From a virus, in IMG/VR virus record IMGVR_UViG_3300025120_000363, positions 1 through 28,979 of that record: a stretch of 28,979 bases of DNA, one strand, 5' to 3'. Positions 1-6,466 of this stretch are shown piece after piece. The translations under genes were made by a program, and so were the position numbers. Below the pieces are notes generated by a model. That model was not told where the DNA came from. It did not search any database and saw nothing but the letters and a program-made list of their open reading frames with translations. The stretch's first letter is position 1. Each line of letters starts with the position of its first letter.

Positions 1-579
1 TTAACTATGCAGGTAAAATTACAAGATAACTGGCCGACGCCCAGAGCCAGCAACCCTGGAAGTCGTCCAAACGGAAAAGGCGGCAAAATACTTGCCGAAG
101 AGGTTCGAAAACAAGAGTCCTGGCCAACACCAACGGCGGCTGAAGGCTCAAAGATTGGAGGACAGGCAAATTATGGTCAAGTTGGACTTTCTAATCATCC
201 CAGTATTGTTGGCCCTGTAACACGAGAGAAAAGCATTAAGAGTGGCAAAGAGAAAAACTGGGCAACACCTAAAGCGAGAGATCATCTTGGAGCAGTTAAT
301 CCTAATTTTTTAACAAGAAAAGATGGACGTCATAGAATGGACGCATTGCCAGAACAAACAAAATACGATGAAACCAATATATCGAAAGTAGGAAAGCTGA
401 ATCCATCGTGGGTGGAGCAACTCATGGGGTTACCGGTCCAATGGTCCATGCTCCCGGAGCCCACATCAGCTCACCGGGTATCGAGGTTAATGCTTTTGGG
501 GAACGGTGTTGTCCCCCAACAGGCGGAGTTAGCTTTCAGGACTCTTCTTGCTCAAGCGGATCTAAACCGTCAATCTTAA
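1..579 (+). CDS. DNA (cytosine-5) methyltransferase-like protein, C-terminal part (5' end outside window)
   Basis: The reading frame is open to the first base, so the methionine at base 7 need not be the start and the gene is probably cut by the window edge. The end of the protein carries the sequence NPSWVEQLMGLP followed by LGNGVVPQQAELA, which matches the C-terminal pattern of phage C5-cytosine methyltransferases (motif X region, GN-x-V-x-P). Three spaced copies of W-[PA]-TP (NWPTPRA, SWPTPTAAE, NWATPKARD) precede it, also typical of phage methyltransferase target-recognition regions. The catalytic PCQ and ENV motifs are not in the visible part. The likely role is methylation of phage DNA against host restriction. 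The last 44 bases overlap the convergent Arm-domain gene. The C-terminal match is good, but activity cannot be judged without the upstream half. Confidence 0.6.
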   Translation, partial: LTMQVKLQDNWPTPRASNPGSRPNGKGGKILAEEVRKQESWPTPTAAEGSKIGGQANYGQVGLSNHPSIVGPVTREKSIKSGKEKNWATPKARDHLGAVNPNFLTRKDGRHRMDALPEQTKYDETNISKVGKLNPSWVEQLMGLPVQWSMLPEPTSAHRVSRLMLLGNGVVPQQAELAFRTLLAQADLNRQS

Positions 580-775
580 CCATCCGACGATAACCCATCG
601 ATTTATCCCTGGCTTCCTGCACCGACAGCTCCGGCCATGGTCCAAGACCCATGTCCCGGCGTCTACCATCCATCTGATACCGAAATATCCAACTTCCCGA
701 ACCACTTGCAGCAACCAGTAAATACAAGTTCTTGCCAAAACGATAGCGTCCTGGCCCGTCAATGCGTGGGTTCAA
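536..775 (-). CDS. Stand-alone integrase Arm-type DNA-binding domain protein (DUF4102-like), 79 aa
   Basis: The whole protein matches the N-terminal Arm-binding domain of tyrosine integrases: R-x-R-F-G-K-N-L-Y-L-L-V, then SGSWIFRYQMDGRRRDMGLG, PELSVQEAR, and a DGLDPLEQEES end. In full integrases this point continues into the core-binding and catalytic domains; here a stop follows and no catalytic domain exists nearby. The start is TTG at 775, supported by an AAGGAG sequence eight bases upstream (TTG overlaps the TGA of the preceding gene as TTGA). It is last in the leftward operon with the SNF2 helicase, and its 3' end overlaps the methyltransferase gene. It may bind DNA as an accessory or excision factor, or be a relic of a lost integrase. 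The domain call is firm; the function is inference. Confidence 0.72.
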   Translation of the reverse strand: MNPRIDGPGRYRFGKNLYLLVAASGSGSWIFRYQMDGRRRDMGLGPWPELSVQEARDKSMGYRRMVKIDGLDPLEQEES

Positions 776-1059
776 TGTAATATCTCCTTTAAAATGTCGC
801 CTGAAATCAAATCATCAAAACTTCCAATACCTTTACCAGCTTGGATAGCCAGTGTCAGGTTTAGGACACGCGATAAAAAATAGTTGTATTCGTTAAGCCC
901 CATCATCTGGGAACCGTATTCTGTGCCCACACGCAGCAAAGCAATAGTCTTCTCTTCAGCTTCAAGACCGTCAAAGTTATCAATCAAATCACAGATCTGC
1001 TCATACAACTCATCAATGTCTGTGTTGCGTTCATACTCTGCTTTCACATGGCTCATCAT
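772..1059 (-). CDS. Hypothetical protein, 95 aa, acidic and helical
   Basis: I do not recognise this protein. It is rich in Asp, Glu and Leu and looks mainly helical, with no signal peptide or membrane segment. Two consecutive ATG codons are possible starts; an AGGAG sequence lies three bases before the first and six before the second, so the second (1056) may be the one used. It overlaps the upstream RHH-like gene as ATGA and the downstream Arm-domain gene as TTGA, which suggests translational coupling within the helicase operon. An acidic protein between two probable DNA-binding proteins could be a partner of one of them, but this is only a guess. Confidence 0.6.
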   Translation of the reverse strand: MMSHVKAEYERNTDIDELYEQICDLIDNFDGLEAEEKTIALLRVGTEYGSQMMGLNEYNYFLSRVLNLTLAIQAGKGIGSFDDLISGDILKEILH

Positions 1060-1241
1060 GAGCTCCTAAGTGACGCATACATAGTCACAATATCGGTGTC
1101 GTTCGGTGATTGCTCTGCCAAATCCACCAGAAAAGCTATCTGCTGGGCTGGACTGCGATGGTTACGCTCGGCCAAGTCCCACAACTTCTCCCAGGTGGGT
1201 ATTGGGACCGCCACGCTTTTATATTTTTTTATATCTGGCAT
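1056..1241 (-). CDS. Small ribbon-helix-helix-like protein (putative DNA-binding regulator), 61 aa
   Basis: Residues about 6-42 follow the Arc/CopG plan: a short strand (YKSVAVPI), a proline turn, helix A (TWEKLWDLAERN), then helix B beginning with SPAQQIAFLVDLA. This is what family knowledge predicts for a ribbon-helix-helix dimer, but 61 residues is little evidence. The start at 1241 has AAGGAG six bases upstream. It lies ten bases after the SNF2 helicase stop and overlaps the next gene by four bases. It could autoregulate the leftward operon or act as an antitoxin-like repressor; no toxin partner is recognisable. Confidence 0.58.
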   Translation of the reverse strand: MPDIKKYKSVAVPIPTWEKLWDLAERNHRSPAQQIAFLVDLAEQSPNDTDIVTMYASLRSS

Positions 1242-1251
1242 GATTTTCTCC

Positions 1252-2697
1252 TTAATTTAGCCAATTTTCTAACTCTTCGCCTAAAACCTTTAAGCTGATG
1301 TCCATCTTAGACTTCAACGCCTTGGTAATCTGCTCGTCGATGGAGTTCCGGCAGACAAAATCTATATAGGTAACGCAGCGACCTTCCTGGCCCATGCGGT
1401 GGATGCGTGATTCAGATTGCATGCGAGATGACAAGTCAAAACTGTTCGCGTAATAAATCACAGTTTGGCTGGCAGTCAATGTAATCCCATAGCCGCCGGT
1501 CACCGGGTTCGATACAAAGAACCGTGCTTTCCCTTCTTGGAACGAATCAATGGCAGCCACACGCTCGTCATTCGTTGTATCGCCAAAGTAACTGACCGCA
1601 GACCCTGGGCCATAGATCTTATTCAATTCTTCTGTAATCTTTTTTATGTCATACCGAAACCTAGAGAAGATGACAATCTTGCCGCTGATTTCAGCGCAGC
1701 ATGACAGTAGCTCAGTCAACCGGTTGTTCTTAATCTCAATCAAATCACCTGCGTCAGACTTGGTATGCCCGGACAACACTTGCTGCATGCGAATGAGTTG
1801 GGTCATCACGTTATTGGTGGTCATAAACTCTGCGTCTTCTAAATGAGCCACACAATACTCTTTCAATTCCATGTAGATACGGCCCTGGTCCTCGGTCAAC
1901 TCGATGTCGCGCGTGATGTAATTCTTAGGAGGCAAGTCCAAGCACTCTTCCTTGGTCACTCGTGAACTGAACCCCTTCAATGTTTCACTTAACTCGTCCA
2001 GGTTCCGGTAACCAACGACCATATTGAATGAATGACCGCCCATGTTCTGTCGTTTGATGATGGCATAGTGATGTTGGAAATGGTGGAACGACTTGCTATA
2101 GCTGCCCAGCATCTCATCGCCTAGAAACTTACACTGGGACCACAGGTCCATGGGCGATTGAGTCACAGGAAATCCCGAAAGGATTCTTCGGTAATGAGCC
2201 AGGCTCCCCAACTTCAATAATGACTTGGTACGTTTCGCAGTCGGGCTCTTAATTGTAGTAGACTCATCAATCACGAGCATGGCCTTGTTAGCTTTCAACA
2301 CCATCTCAAGAAAGTTCAAACCTTTCTTGGTGGACAACGACTCAATGTTCATGACTAATATCTTTAGCTTGACTGAATCTTCAGTGATCAAACCGGTCAA
2401 TTCTTCTTTTTGTTTCTTGTTCGGGCTCGGACGCCAGACCACCATTTTACGTTCAATGCGCTCTGGCAAATGTTTGGGTATCTCAATCGAGCTCCAGTTT
2501 TGGAACACGCCTTTGGGTGCTAAAACAATCAACGTATCGATTAACTCGCGCTCAAATAATATCCCTGCATTGTTCAGTGATATAAATGTTTTCCCGGTTC
2601 CCATTTCAAGGAACCAGGCCCACGCAGTCTTGTTCCACGACTTTAATAAAACATCGCGTTGATGTTGGTAGGGCTCGTTTTTAAATAAATATGCCAT
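1252..2697 (-). CDS. SNF2-family DEAD/DEAH-type helicase (SF2 ATPase), 481 aa
   Basis: This is a superfamily 2 ATPase/translocase of the SNF2 group acting on double-stranded DNA. Motifs in order: Q-like region PYQHQRD (residues 9-15), Walker A EMGTGKT (31-37), motif Ia VLAPKGVFQNW, motif II with D144-E145 (VIDEST instead of DEAH), motif III LSGFPVTQSPMDLWSQ, motif IV KIVIFSRF, motif V VTGGYGITLT, and motif VI QSESRIHRMGQ with the arginine finger near R434. Length fits compact phage SNF2 proteins that lack extra domains. It heads a leftward operon with two small probable DNA-binding proteins, away from the rightward replication genes. No Shine-Dalgarno is visible, and a TATAAT box lies only 11 bases before the ATG, suggesting a leaderless message. 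Function in replication, recombination or transcription control is not determined by the sequence. Confidence 0.9.
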   Translation of the reverse strand: MAYLFKNEPYQHQRDVLLKSWNKTAWAWFLEMGTGKTFISLNNAGILFERELIDTLIVLAPKGVFQNWSSIEIPKHLPERIERKMVVWRPSPNKKQKEELTGLITEDSVKLKILVMNIESLSTKKGLNFLEMVLKANKAMLVIDESTTIKSPTAKRTKSLLKLGSLAHYRRILSGFPVTQSPMDLWSQCKFLGDEMLGSYSKSFHHFQHHYAIIKRQNMGGHSFNMVVGYRNLDELSETLKGFSSRVTKEECLDLPPKNYITRDIELTEDQGRIYMELKEYCVAHLEDAEFMTTNNVMTQLIRMQQVLSGHTKSDAGDLIEIKNNRLTELLSCCAEISGKIVIFSRFRYDIKKITEELNKIYGPGSAVSYFGDTTNDERVAAIDSFQEGKARFFVSNPVTGGYGITLTASQTVIYYANSFDLSSRMQSESRIHRMGQEGRCVTYIDFVCRNSIDEQITKALKSKMDISLKVLGEELENWLN

Positions 2698-2707
2698 GTC
2701 GCATGGA

Positions 2708-2736
2708 ATTATAAAGAACTTTTTCTCAAAAGTCTA
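2708..2736 (-). promoter_or_regulatory. Predicted sigma70-type promoter for the leftward SNF2 operon
   Basis: On the minus strand a perfect -10 TATAAT (2713-2708) is preceded by TAGACT (2736-2731) at a 17-base spacing. Transcription would start near 2701, only about four bases before the helicase ATG at 2697, so the transcript would be essentially leaderless. Confidence 0.55.
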
Positions 2737-2766
2737 TTGCAATGTGGGTTGATGTGGTGTCATACT
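2737..2766 (+). promoter_or_regulatory. Predicted sigma70-type promoter for the rightward replication operon
   Basis: TTGCAA (2737-2742) and CATACT (2761-2766) are separated by 18 bases, each matching four of six consensus positions. The predicted start near 2773 precedes the AGGAG ribosome-binding site (2778-2782) and the TTG start at 2789. It is the only non-coding space before the rightward genes, which supports a promoter here, although the hexamers are imperfect. Confidence 0.4.
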
Positions 2767-2788
2767 GTAGTTCAGAAAGGAGAGCACA

Positions 2789-3124
2789 TTGAAAAGTCGA
2801 GTCTTTGTTACACAAGAAAACCCACGCCTTGGCATTCTGTCAGCGGCGAAGTATGGCGAACTCATCCCTCTCACTTCTGCCTTTGAGCAGGTCCACTTGT
2901 CCCCAGAAAAAACAGTCGCGCAGATAAAACGCAAGCTGTTGGGTTTCGGTGACGATGACTATCTCTTAGCGTTGGGCGATCCAGCGATTATTGGGATCTC
3001 ATTCGCAATAGCGTCAAACCTGAACCATGGAAGAGTAAAACTTTTGAAGTGGGACAGGCAAGAAAAAATCTATTACGATGTAAAGATTTCGTTACGTCAC
3101 GGGATCGAAACTATTAAAACCTGA
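2789..3124 (+). CDS. Conserved phage protein of unknown function, 111 aa
   Basis: The start is TTG at 2789, chosen because AAAGGAG lies six bases upstream and no ATG is nearby. The sequence GDPAIIGISFAIASNLNHGRVKLLKWDRQEKIYYDV resembles a C-terminal pattern I recall in small proteins encoded next to replication genes of marine phages (GDP-x-x-IG ... NxGR-x-K-x-LKWDRQ). There are no catalytic motifs or membrane segments. As first gene of the rightward operon it is likely expressed early. A DNA- or polymerase-associated regulatory role is possible from position alone. Confidence 0.72.
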   Translation: MKSRVFVTQENPRLGILSAAKYGELIPLTSAFEQVHLSPEKTVAQIKRKLLGFGDDDYLLALGDPAIIGISFAIASNLNHGRVKLLKWDRQEKIYYDVKISLRHGIETIKT

Positions 3125-3141
3125 AGAGGATACTTTTTATT

Positions 3142-3738
3142 ATGAAAGAAGAAATTTGGAAAAAAATATCTGGCGAGTTGGCAGGAGCTAACGAACTGGA
3201 AAAACTCTCAACTGAGGGTGGCAAGCAGCTATCAGATCTTGTTAAGGAAGCAACCCAAGCACAGAAGGCGGCACTTCGAGCAAAAGAAGAAGCTACTCGC
3301 TTGCAGAAAGTTGCAGACAAATACAAGTACGAACTGCTTCCAGGTAAGATGCAAGAAGTTAATTTAGACAGTGTGAAAGTTGGAAACTTCTCGGTCAGTC
3401 TCAGCACATACGTTGCCGGAACAATGCCGAAAGACCCAATGGAAAAAGACATTGCACTGGCCCACCTTCGTGATATTGGTTGCGATGACTTTATTAAGAA
3501 CCAAGTCAACGTCAACTTCCCTGTTGCCCAAGATTCAAAAGCTGAAGCGCTACGGCGTGAGCTTGAGGATCAGGGCATGGAAACCACTTCGCGCGTATGG
3601 GTAGAACCCCAAACCTTGAAGAAGCTGATACGTGAGAGAGTTGAGAACTCAAAATTATATAAGAACTATCCACCGATAGACCTAGACATATTTAACGCCC
3701 ATATAGGCACAATAGCCAAGATAAAAGGAGAAGGCTGA
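3142..3738 (+). CDS. Conserved phage coiled-coil protein, 198 aa
   Basis: Residues about 18-62 are a heptad-like Ala/Lys/Glu-rich helix (predicted coiled coil). They are followed by a mixed domain with PKDPMEKDIALAHLRDIG and a C-terminal part with WVEPQTLKKLIRERVE. This architecture (N-terminal coil, then 'P-K-D-x-x-x-x-A-x-x-x-LRD-x-G', then 'WVEP-x-TLK') recurs in phage replication regions beside the SSB-like gene; I recall it annotated only as coil-containing or hypothetical. The stop codon overlaps the ATG of the SSB-like gene by one base (TGATG), suggesting coupled translation and a possible functional link to DNA replication. No enzymatic motif is visible. Confidence 0.75.
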   Translation: MKEEIWKKISGELAGANELEKLSTEGGKQLSDLVKEATQAQKAALRAKEEATRLQKVADKYKYELLPGKMQEVNLDSVKVGNFSVSLSTYVAGTMPKDPMEKDIALAHLRDIGCDDFIKNQVNVNFPVAQDSKAEALRRELEDQGMETTSRVWVEPQTLKKLIRERVENSKLYKNYPPIDLDIFNAHIGTIAKIKGEG

Positions 3739-4490
3739 TGACTAAAAAAGCATTGATGGATGCACTTGTTGGAGCCGCTGGCGCAGGACTTGAAGAAGTT
3801 GGCGCCACGGATGTACAGACACCTTATTTAAGGATAGCCCAAGCGTTATCACCACAGCTCAAGAAGAGCGGCAGTGATTTCATCGAGGGATTGGACCAAG
3901 GTGACATTTTTAACACGGTGACCAAGCAGTTTTGGAAGTCCGATGAGGGCGTGACCGTCCTTCCTGTGTATTTCCAGTTGAAGTACAACGAGTGGGTTCC
4001 TCGAAATGAGGGCGGTGGTTTTGTGCGAGAGCACCCACATGATTCAGCTGAGGTTTTGGAATTGGAGCAACGCAGAGATAAAAGAGATACTGTGTTGCAA
4101 AACGGTAATGATTTAGTAAAGACCGCAACACACTTGGTCAAAATCATGCATGAGAACGGTGCTTTGGAAACAGTCATTCTTGACATGAAGGGATCAAACC
4201 TGAAGCGCAGCCGGGGATGGAACTCCTTGATGTCGATGCAACGACATGATGGTGTGCTGTTACCCTCGTATGCAAAAACCTATACCGTGAAAACCAGTGA
4301 AGTAACTGGGGATCAAAATTCATGGTTTGAGTACAACTTGACGTTGAAGGGTGATATTGAGTCATTGGAGCAATTCAATGATGCCGATGAGCTACGAAAG
4401 GAGATGGTAGCAGGGAGTGTTCAGTTGGCGCCACCAACTGTTGATAAAGCACTGCCTGGACCTGCTGCGGCAGAAGACGTTCCTTTTTAG
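3738..4490 (+). CDS. Phage single-stranded DNA-binding-like protein with acidic 'EDVPF' tip, 250 aa
   Basis: The protein has the plan of the phage SSB-like family: PYLRIAQALSPQ near residue 29, an EGVTVLPVYFQLKYNEWVPR strand region, GGGFVREH, a SNLKRSRGWNSLM segment near residue 155, and a variable linker rich in Ala and Pro that ends in EDVPF. An acidic tail ending in hydrophobic residues is the hallmark of SSBs such as bacterial SSB (DDDIPF) and serves to recruit replication partners. AAGGAG precedes the ATG, which overlaps the stop of the preceding gene. A strong terminator hairpin follows directly. It should coat single-stranded DNA during phage replication. The family match is from memory and the tail is seen directly. 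Confidence 0.75.
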   Translation: MTKKALMDALVGAAGAGLEEVGATDVQTPYLRIAQALSPQLKKSGSDFIEGLDQGDIFNTVTKQFWKSDEGVTVLPVYFQLKYNEWVPRNEGGGFVREHPHDSAEVLELEQRRDKRDTVLQNGNDLVKTATHLVKIMHENGALETVILDMKGSNLKRSRGWNSLMSMQRHDGVLLPSYAKTYTVKTSEVTGDQNSWFEYNLTLKGDIESLEQFNDADELRKEMVAGSVQLAPPTVDKALPGPAAAEDVPF

Positions 4491-4500
4491 TTGATTGGAA

Positions 4501-4526
4501 AGCCCCCGCTTGCGGGGGTTATTTTT
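4501..4526 (+). terminator. Rho-independent terminator/attenuator between SSB-like gene and primase
   Basis: CCCCCGC (4503-4509) pairs with GCGGGGG (4512-4518) over a two-base loop (or six pairs with a CTTG loop), extended by G-U and A-U pairs, and is followed by TTATTTTT. The primase ATG begins immediately after the T run at 4527. It would reduce transcription into the primase genes. Its G-rich 3' arm lies eight bases before the ATG, so it may also mask the ribosome-binding region. Confidence 0.75.
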
Positions 4527-6059
4527 ATGGAAAAAAGATTCTTAGAACTATTTAGCGGTTGTCAGTCGGCACATGGTCAAACGACCGTGCTTGATGCACA
4601 GCGTAACGGTAAAACAAAAGCCAACAGCATTACGGTACGAACACCGCTGACGATAGAGCTTATCAAAGAGCATCTGTCTGGCAAAAAAGGCATTGGCGCA
4701 ATTCCAATTCGAGAAGACAACCTGTGTCAATTTGCTGCCCTTGATATTGATGACTACAACTTAGACCTGTTAATGCTACGAAAGAAAGTGTCACGACTTG
4801 AGCTTCCTTTGGTCATGTGTCGTAGCAAATCCGGGGGCGCTCATTTATATCTATTCATGACAGAATTTATTCCTGCTGCTGAGATCCGAGATAAGCTGGC
4901 AGAGATGGCGTCAGCATTGGGCTTTGGTTCATGTGAGCTGTTTCCCAAACAAGATACGGTGAAGGCAGAACGAGGGGATTTGGGTTCGTGGATAAACTTA
5001 CCGTACCAAAACTCTGAGTACACAACACGATATGCCCTGGACGAAGGCGCAGATAGCCTGACCTTAGAAGAGTTTTTAGACTTGGCTTCAACATCGCGAC
5101 TGACACCCAAAGAATTAGCTGACTTTACTATTGGCAGTGATGAAAAGGCATTGCCAGACGGTCCCCCATGTTTACAGCAGATGACAGAGTTTGGCATACC
5201 AGAGGGTGGGCGCAATACAGTGCTGTTTAACTGCGCCGTGTATTACCATCAGGCAAAACCAGAAGGTGATGATTGGAAGCAAGACCTAGAGAACCACAAC
5301 CAGAGCCACTGTACACCACCGCTACCCGCGCGTGAGATTGTCACAATTCAAGAGCAGCTGTCGAAGGGCAAAGACTACTACTACACCTGCAAACAAGAGC
5401 CGTTACTGTCTCACTGCAACCGTTCGCTATGTCGCTCAAGAAAGTATGGTGTGGGCAGTAATCAATCGTTTCCAAGTATCGGTGGACTAACTGTGGTTGA
5501 GTCAGAGCCTCCAGTTTGGTTTCTAGACTGTGATGGCCATCGCTTGGAGCTATCGACCAAGCAGCTACAGATGCCACAAGAATTCCAACGTGCTGCCATG
5601 GAGCAAATGTACAAGATGCCAACGCGAATGAAGGACGCAGATTGGCGTGACATGATTGATAATCTGTTGGGCAGTGCTACGCGCATTGAAGTACCAGAGG
5701 AGTTGACGCAAAAAGGTTTGTTTAGTGAGCTCCTTGAGATGTTCTGTACCTCCAGGTTACAGGCACAATCCGCAGAAGAGCTGCTGTCAGGTAAACCATG
5801 GACCGAGGACGGTGTGACCTATTTCAAGCTCAGCGCCTTACAGGATTTCCTCAAGCGCAAGAGTTTTACGCACTACACTCGTGGTCAGATTACTGAAAGA
5901 TTAAAAGAAATGTCCACAGAAGAACGAGCGGATAAAGAATACCGGTTTAAAGATAATCGTGACCAGTGGAAGAAGGTTCGAGTGTGGTTTATCCCAGAAA
6001 TTATACGAGGGGAGGTAGACCTACCTCCTGTTGATTTTGATAATGATGTTCCATTCTAG
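4527..6059 (+). CDS. Archaeo-eukaryotic-type primase (TOTE/PrimPol-like) with zinc-finger region, 510 aa
   Basis: Residues about 1-190 form an AEP primase/polymerase domain: metal-binding motif I LDIDD (D73, D75), motif II SKSGGAHLYLF (S100-H106), then CELFPKQ and GSWINLPY, the pattern of TOTE-type primases. Residues about 230-310 (GGRNTVLFNCAVYYHQ ... CNRSLCRSRKYG) match the PriCT-like part, with a probable zinc site at C288, H296 or C297, and C302. The C-terminal 150 residues resemble a winged-helix region, and the protein ends DFDNDVPF, an SSB-like acidic tip. I start at ATG 4527 because the longer TTG frame (4491) only translates the terminator hairpin. It should prime phage DNA synthesis with the SSB, helicase and polymerase encoded beside it. 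Confidence 0.82.
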   Translation: MEKRFLELFSGCQSAHGQTTVLDAQRNGKTKANSITVRTPLTIELIKEHLSGKKGIGAIPIREDNLCQFAALDIDDYNLDLLMLRKKVSRLELPLVMCRSKSGGAHLYLFMTEFIPAAEIRDKLAEMASALGFGSCELFPKQDTVKAERGDLGSWINLPYQNSEYTTRYALDEGADSLTLEEFLDLASTSRLTPKELADFTIGSDEKALPDGPPCLQQMTEFGIPEGGRNTVLFNCAVYYHQAKPEGDDWKQDLENHNQSHCTPPLPAREIVTIQEQLSKGKDYYYTCKQEPLLSHCNRSLCRSRKYGVGSNQSFPSIGGLTVVESEPPVWFLDCDGHRLELSTKQLQMPQEFQRAAMEQMYKMPTRMKDADWRDMIDNLLGSATRIEVPEELTQKGLFSELLEMFCTSRLQAQSAEELLSGKPWTEDGVTYFKLSALQDFLKRKSFTHYTRGQITERLKEMSTEERADKEYRFKDNRDQWKKVRVWFIPEIIRGEVDLPPVDFDNDVPF

Positions 6060-6073
6060 AAAGGAGAAATACA

Positions 6074-6460
6074 ATGGATAAAGAAAAACGTCGCGAATAC
6101 AATAAAAAATATTACGAGGCTAATAAAGAAAAGTGGAGCGAATACAATAAAAAATACCGCGAAGCTAATAAAGAAAAGATTAGCGAACATAAGAAAAAAT
6201 ATTACGAGGCTAATAAAGAAAAATGTCGCGAATACAATAAAAAATACCACGAAGCTAATAAAGAAAAGTGGGACGAATACAATAAAAAATATTACGAAGC
6301 TAATAAAGAAAAGATTAGCGAACATAGGAAAAAATATTACGAAGCTAATAAAGAAAAAAATAAAGAAAGACGTAACGAATACGCTAAAAAATATTACGAA
6401 GCTAATAAAGAAAAATGTCGCGAATACTCTAAAAAATATTACAAAACTAAAAGAAAAAAT
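6074..6460 (+). repeat. 45-bp tandem repeat, about 8 units, with 135-bp higher-order period
   Basis: The monomer has the core TAATAAAGAAAA and encodes the 15-residue units of the repeat protein. Units 1-3 and 4-6 match each other in order (last residues W, I, C, then W, I, N), showing that a three-unit block was duplicated as a whole. The array spans nearly the whole gene. Confidence 0.85.
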
Positions 6461-6466
6461 GATTAA
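6074..6466 (+). CDS. Lys/Glu/Tyr-rich tandem-repeat protein, 130 aa
   Basis: The protein consists of about eight 15-residue units of the form x-EYNKKYYEANKEK-x, charged and probably helical. Units alternate in a W-I-C order at their last residue, giving a three-unit higher-order period; one insertion (KERR) breaks the seventh unit. AAAGGAG lies seven bases before the ATG, so translation is well supported. It sits between primase and UvrD helicase and overlaps the helicase start by eight bases. Similar YYEANKEK tracts occur, as I recall, next to HNH or GIY-YIG nuclease domains in phages and large DNA viruses, but no nuclease domain is present here. It may be a nucleic-acid-binding helical rod or a remnant of such a nuclease. 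Base composition is much more AT-rich than its neighbours. Confidence 0.7.
   Translation: MDKEKRREYNKKYYEANKEKWSEYNKKYREANKEKISEHKKKYYEANKEKCREYNKKYHEANKEKWDEYNKKYYEANKEKISEHRKKYYEANKEKNKERRNEYAKKYYEANKEKCREYSKKYYKTKRKND

Noticed and set aside
2225-2662. 145-residue plus-strand frame opposite the SNF2 gene
   Set aside because: It lies antisense to conserved helicase motifs, has no ribosome-binding site and resembles no family.
4491-4526. N-terminal extension of the primase from a TTG at 4491
   Set aside because: The extra 12 residues (MIGKPPLAGVIF) are a translated terminator hairpin; ATG at 4527 begins the conserved part.
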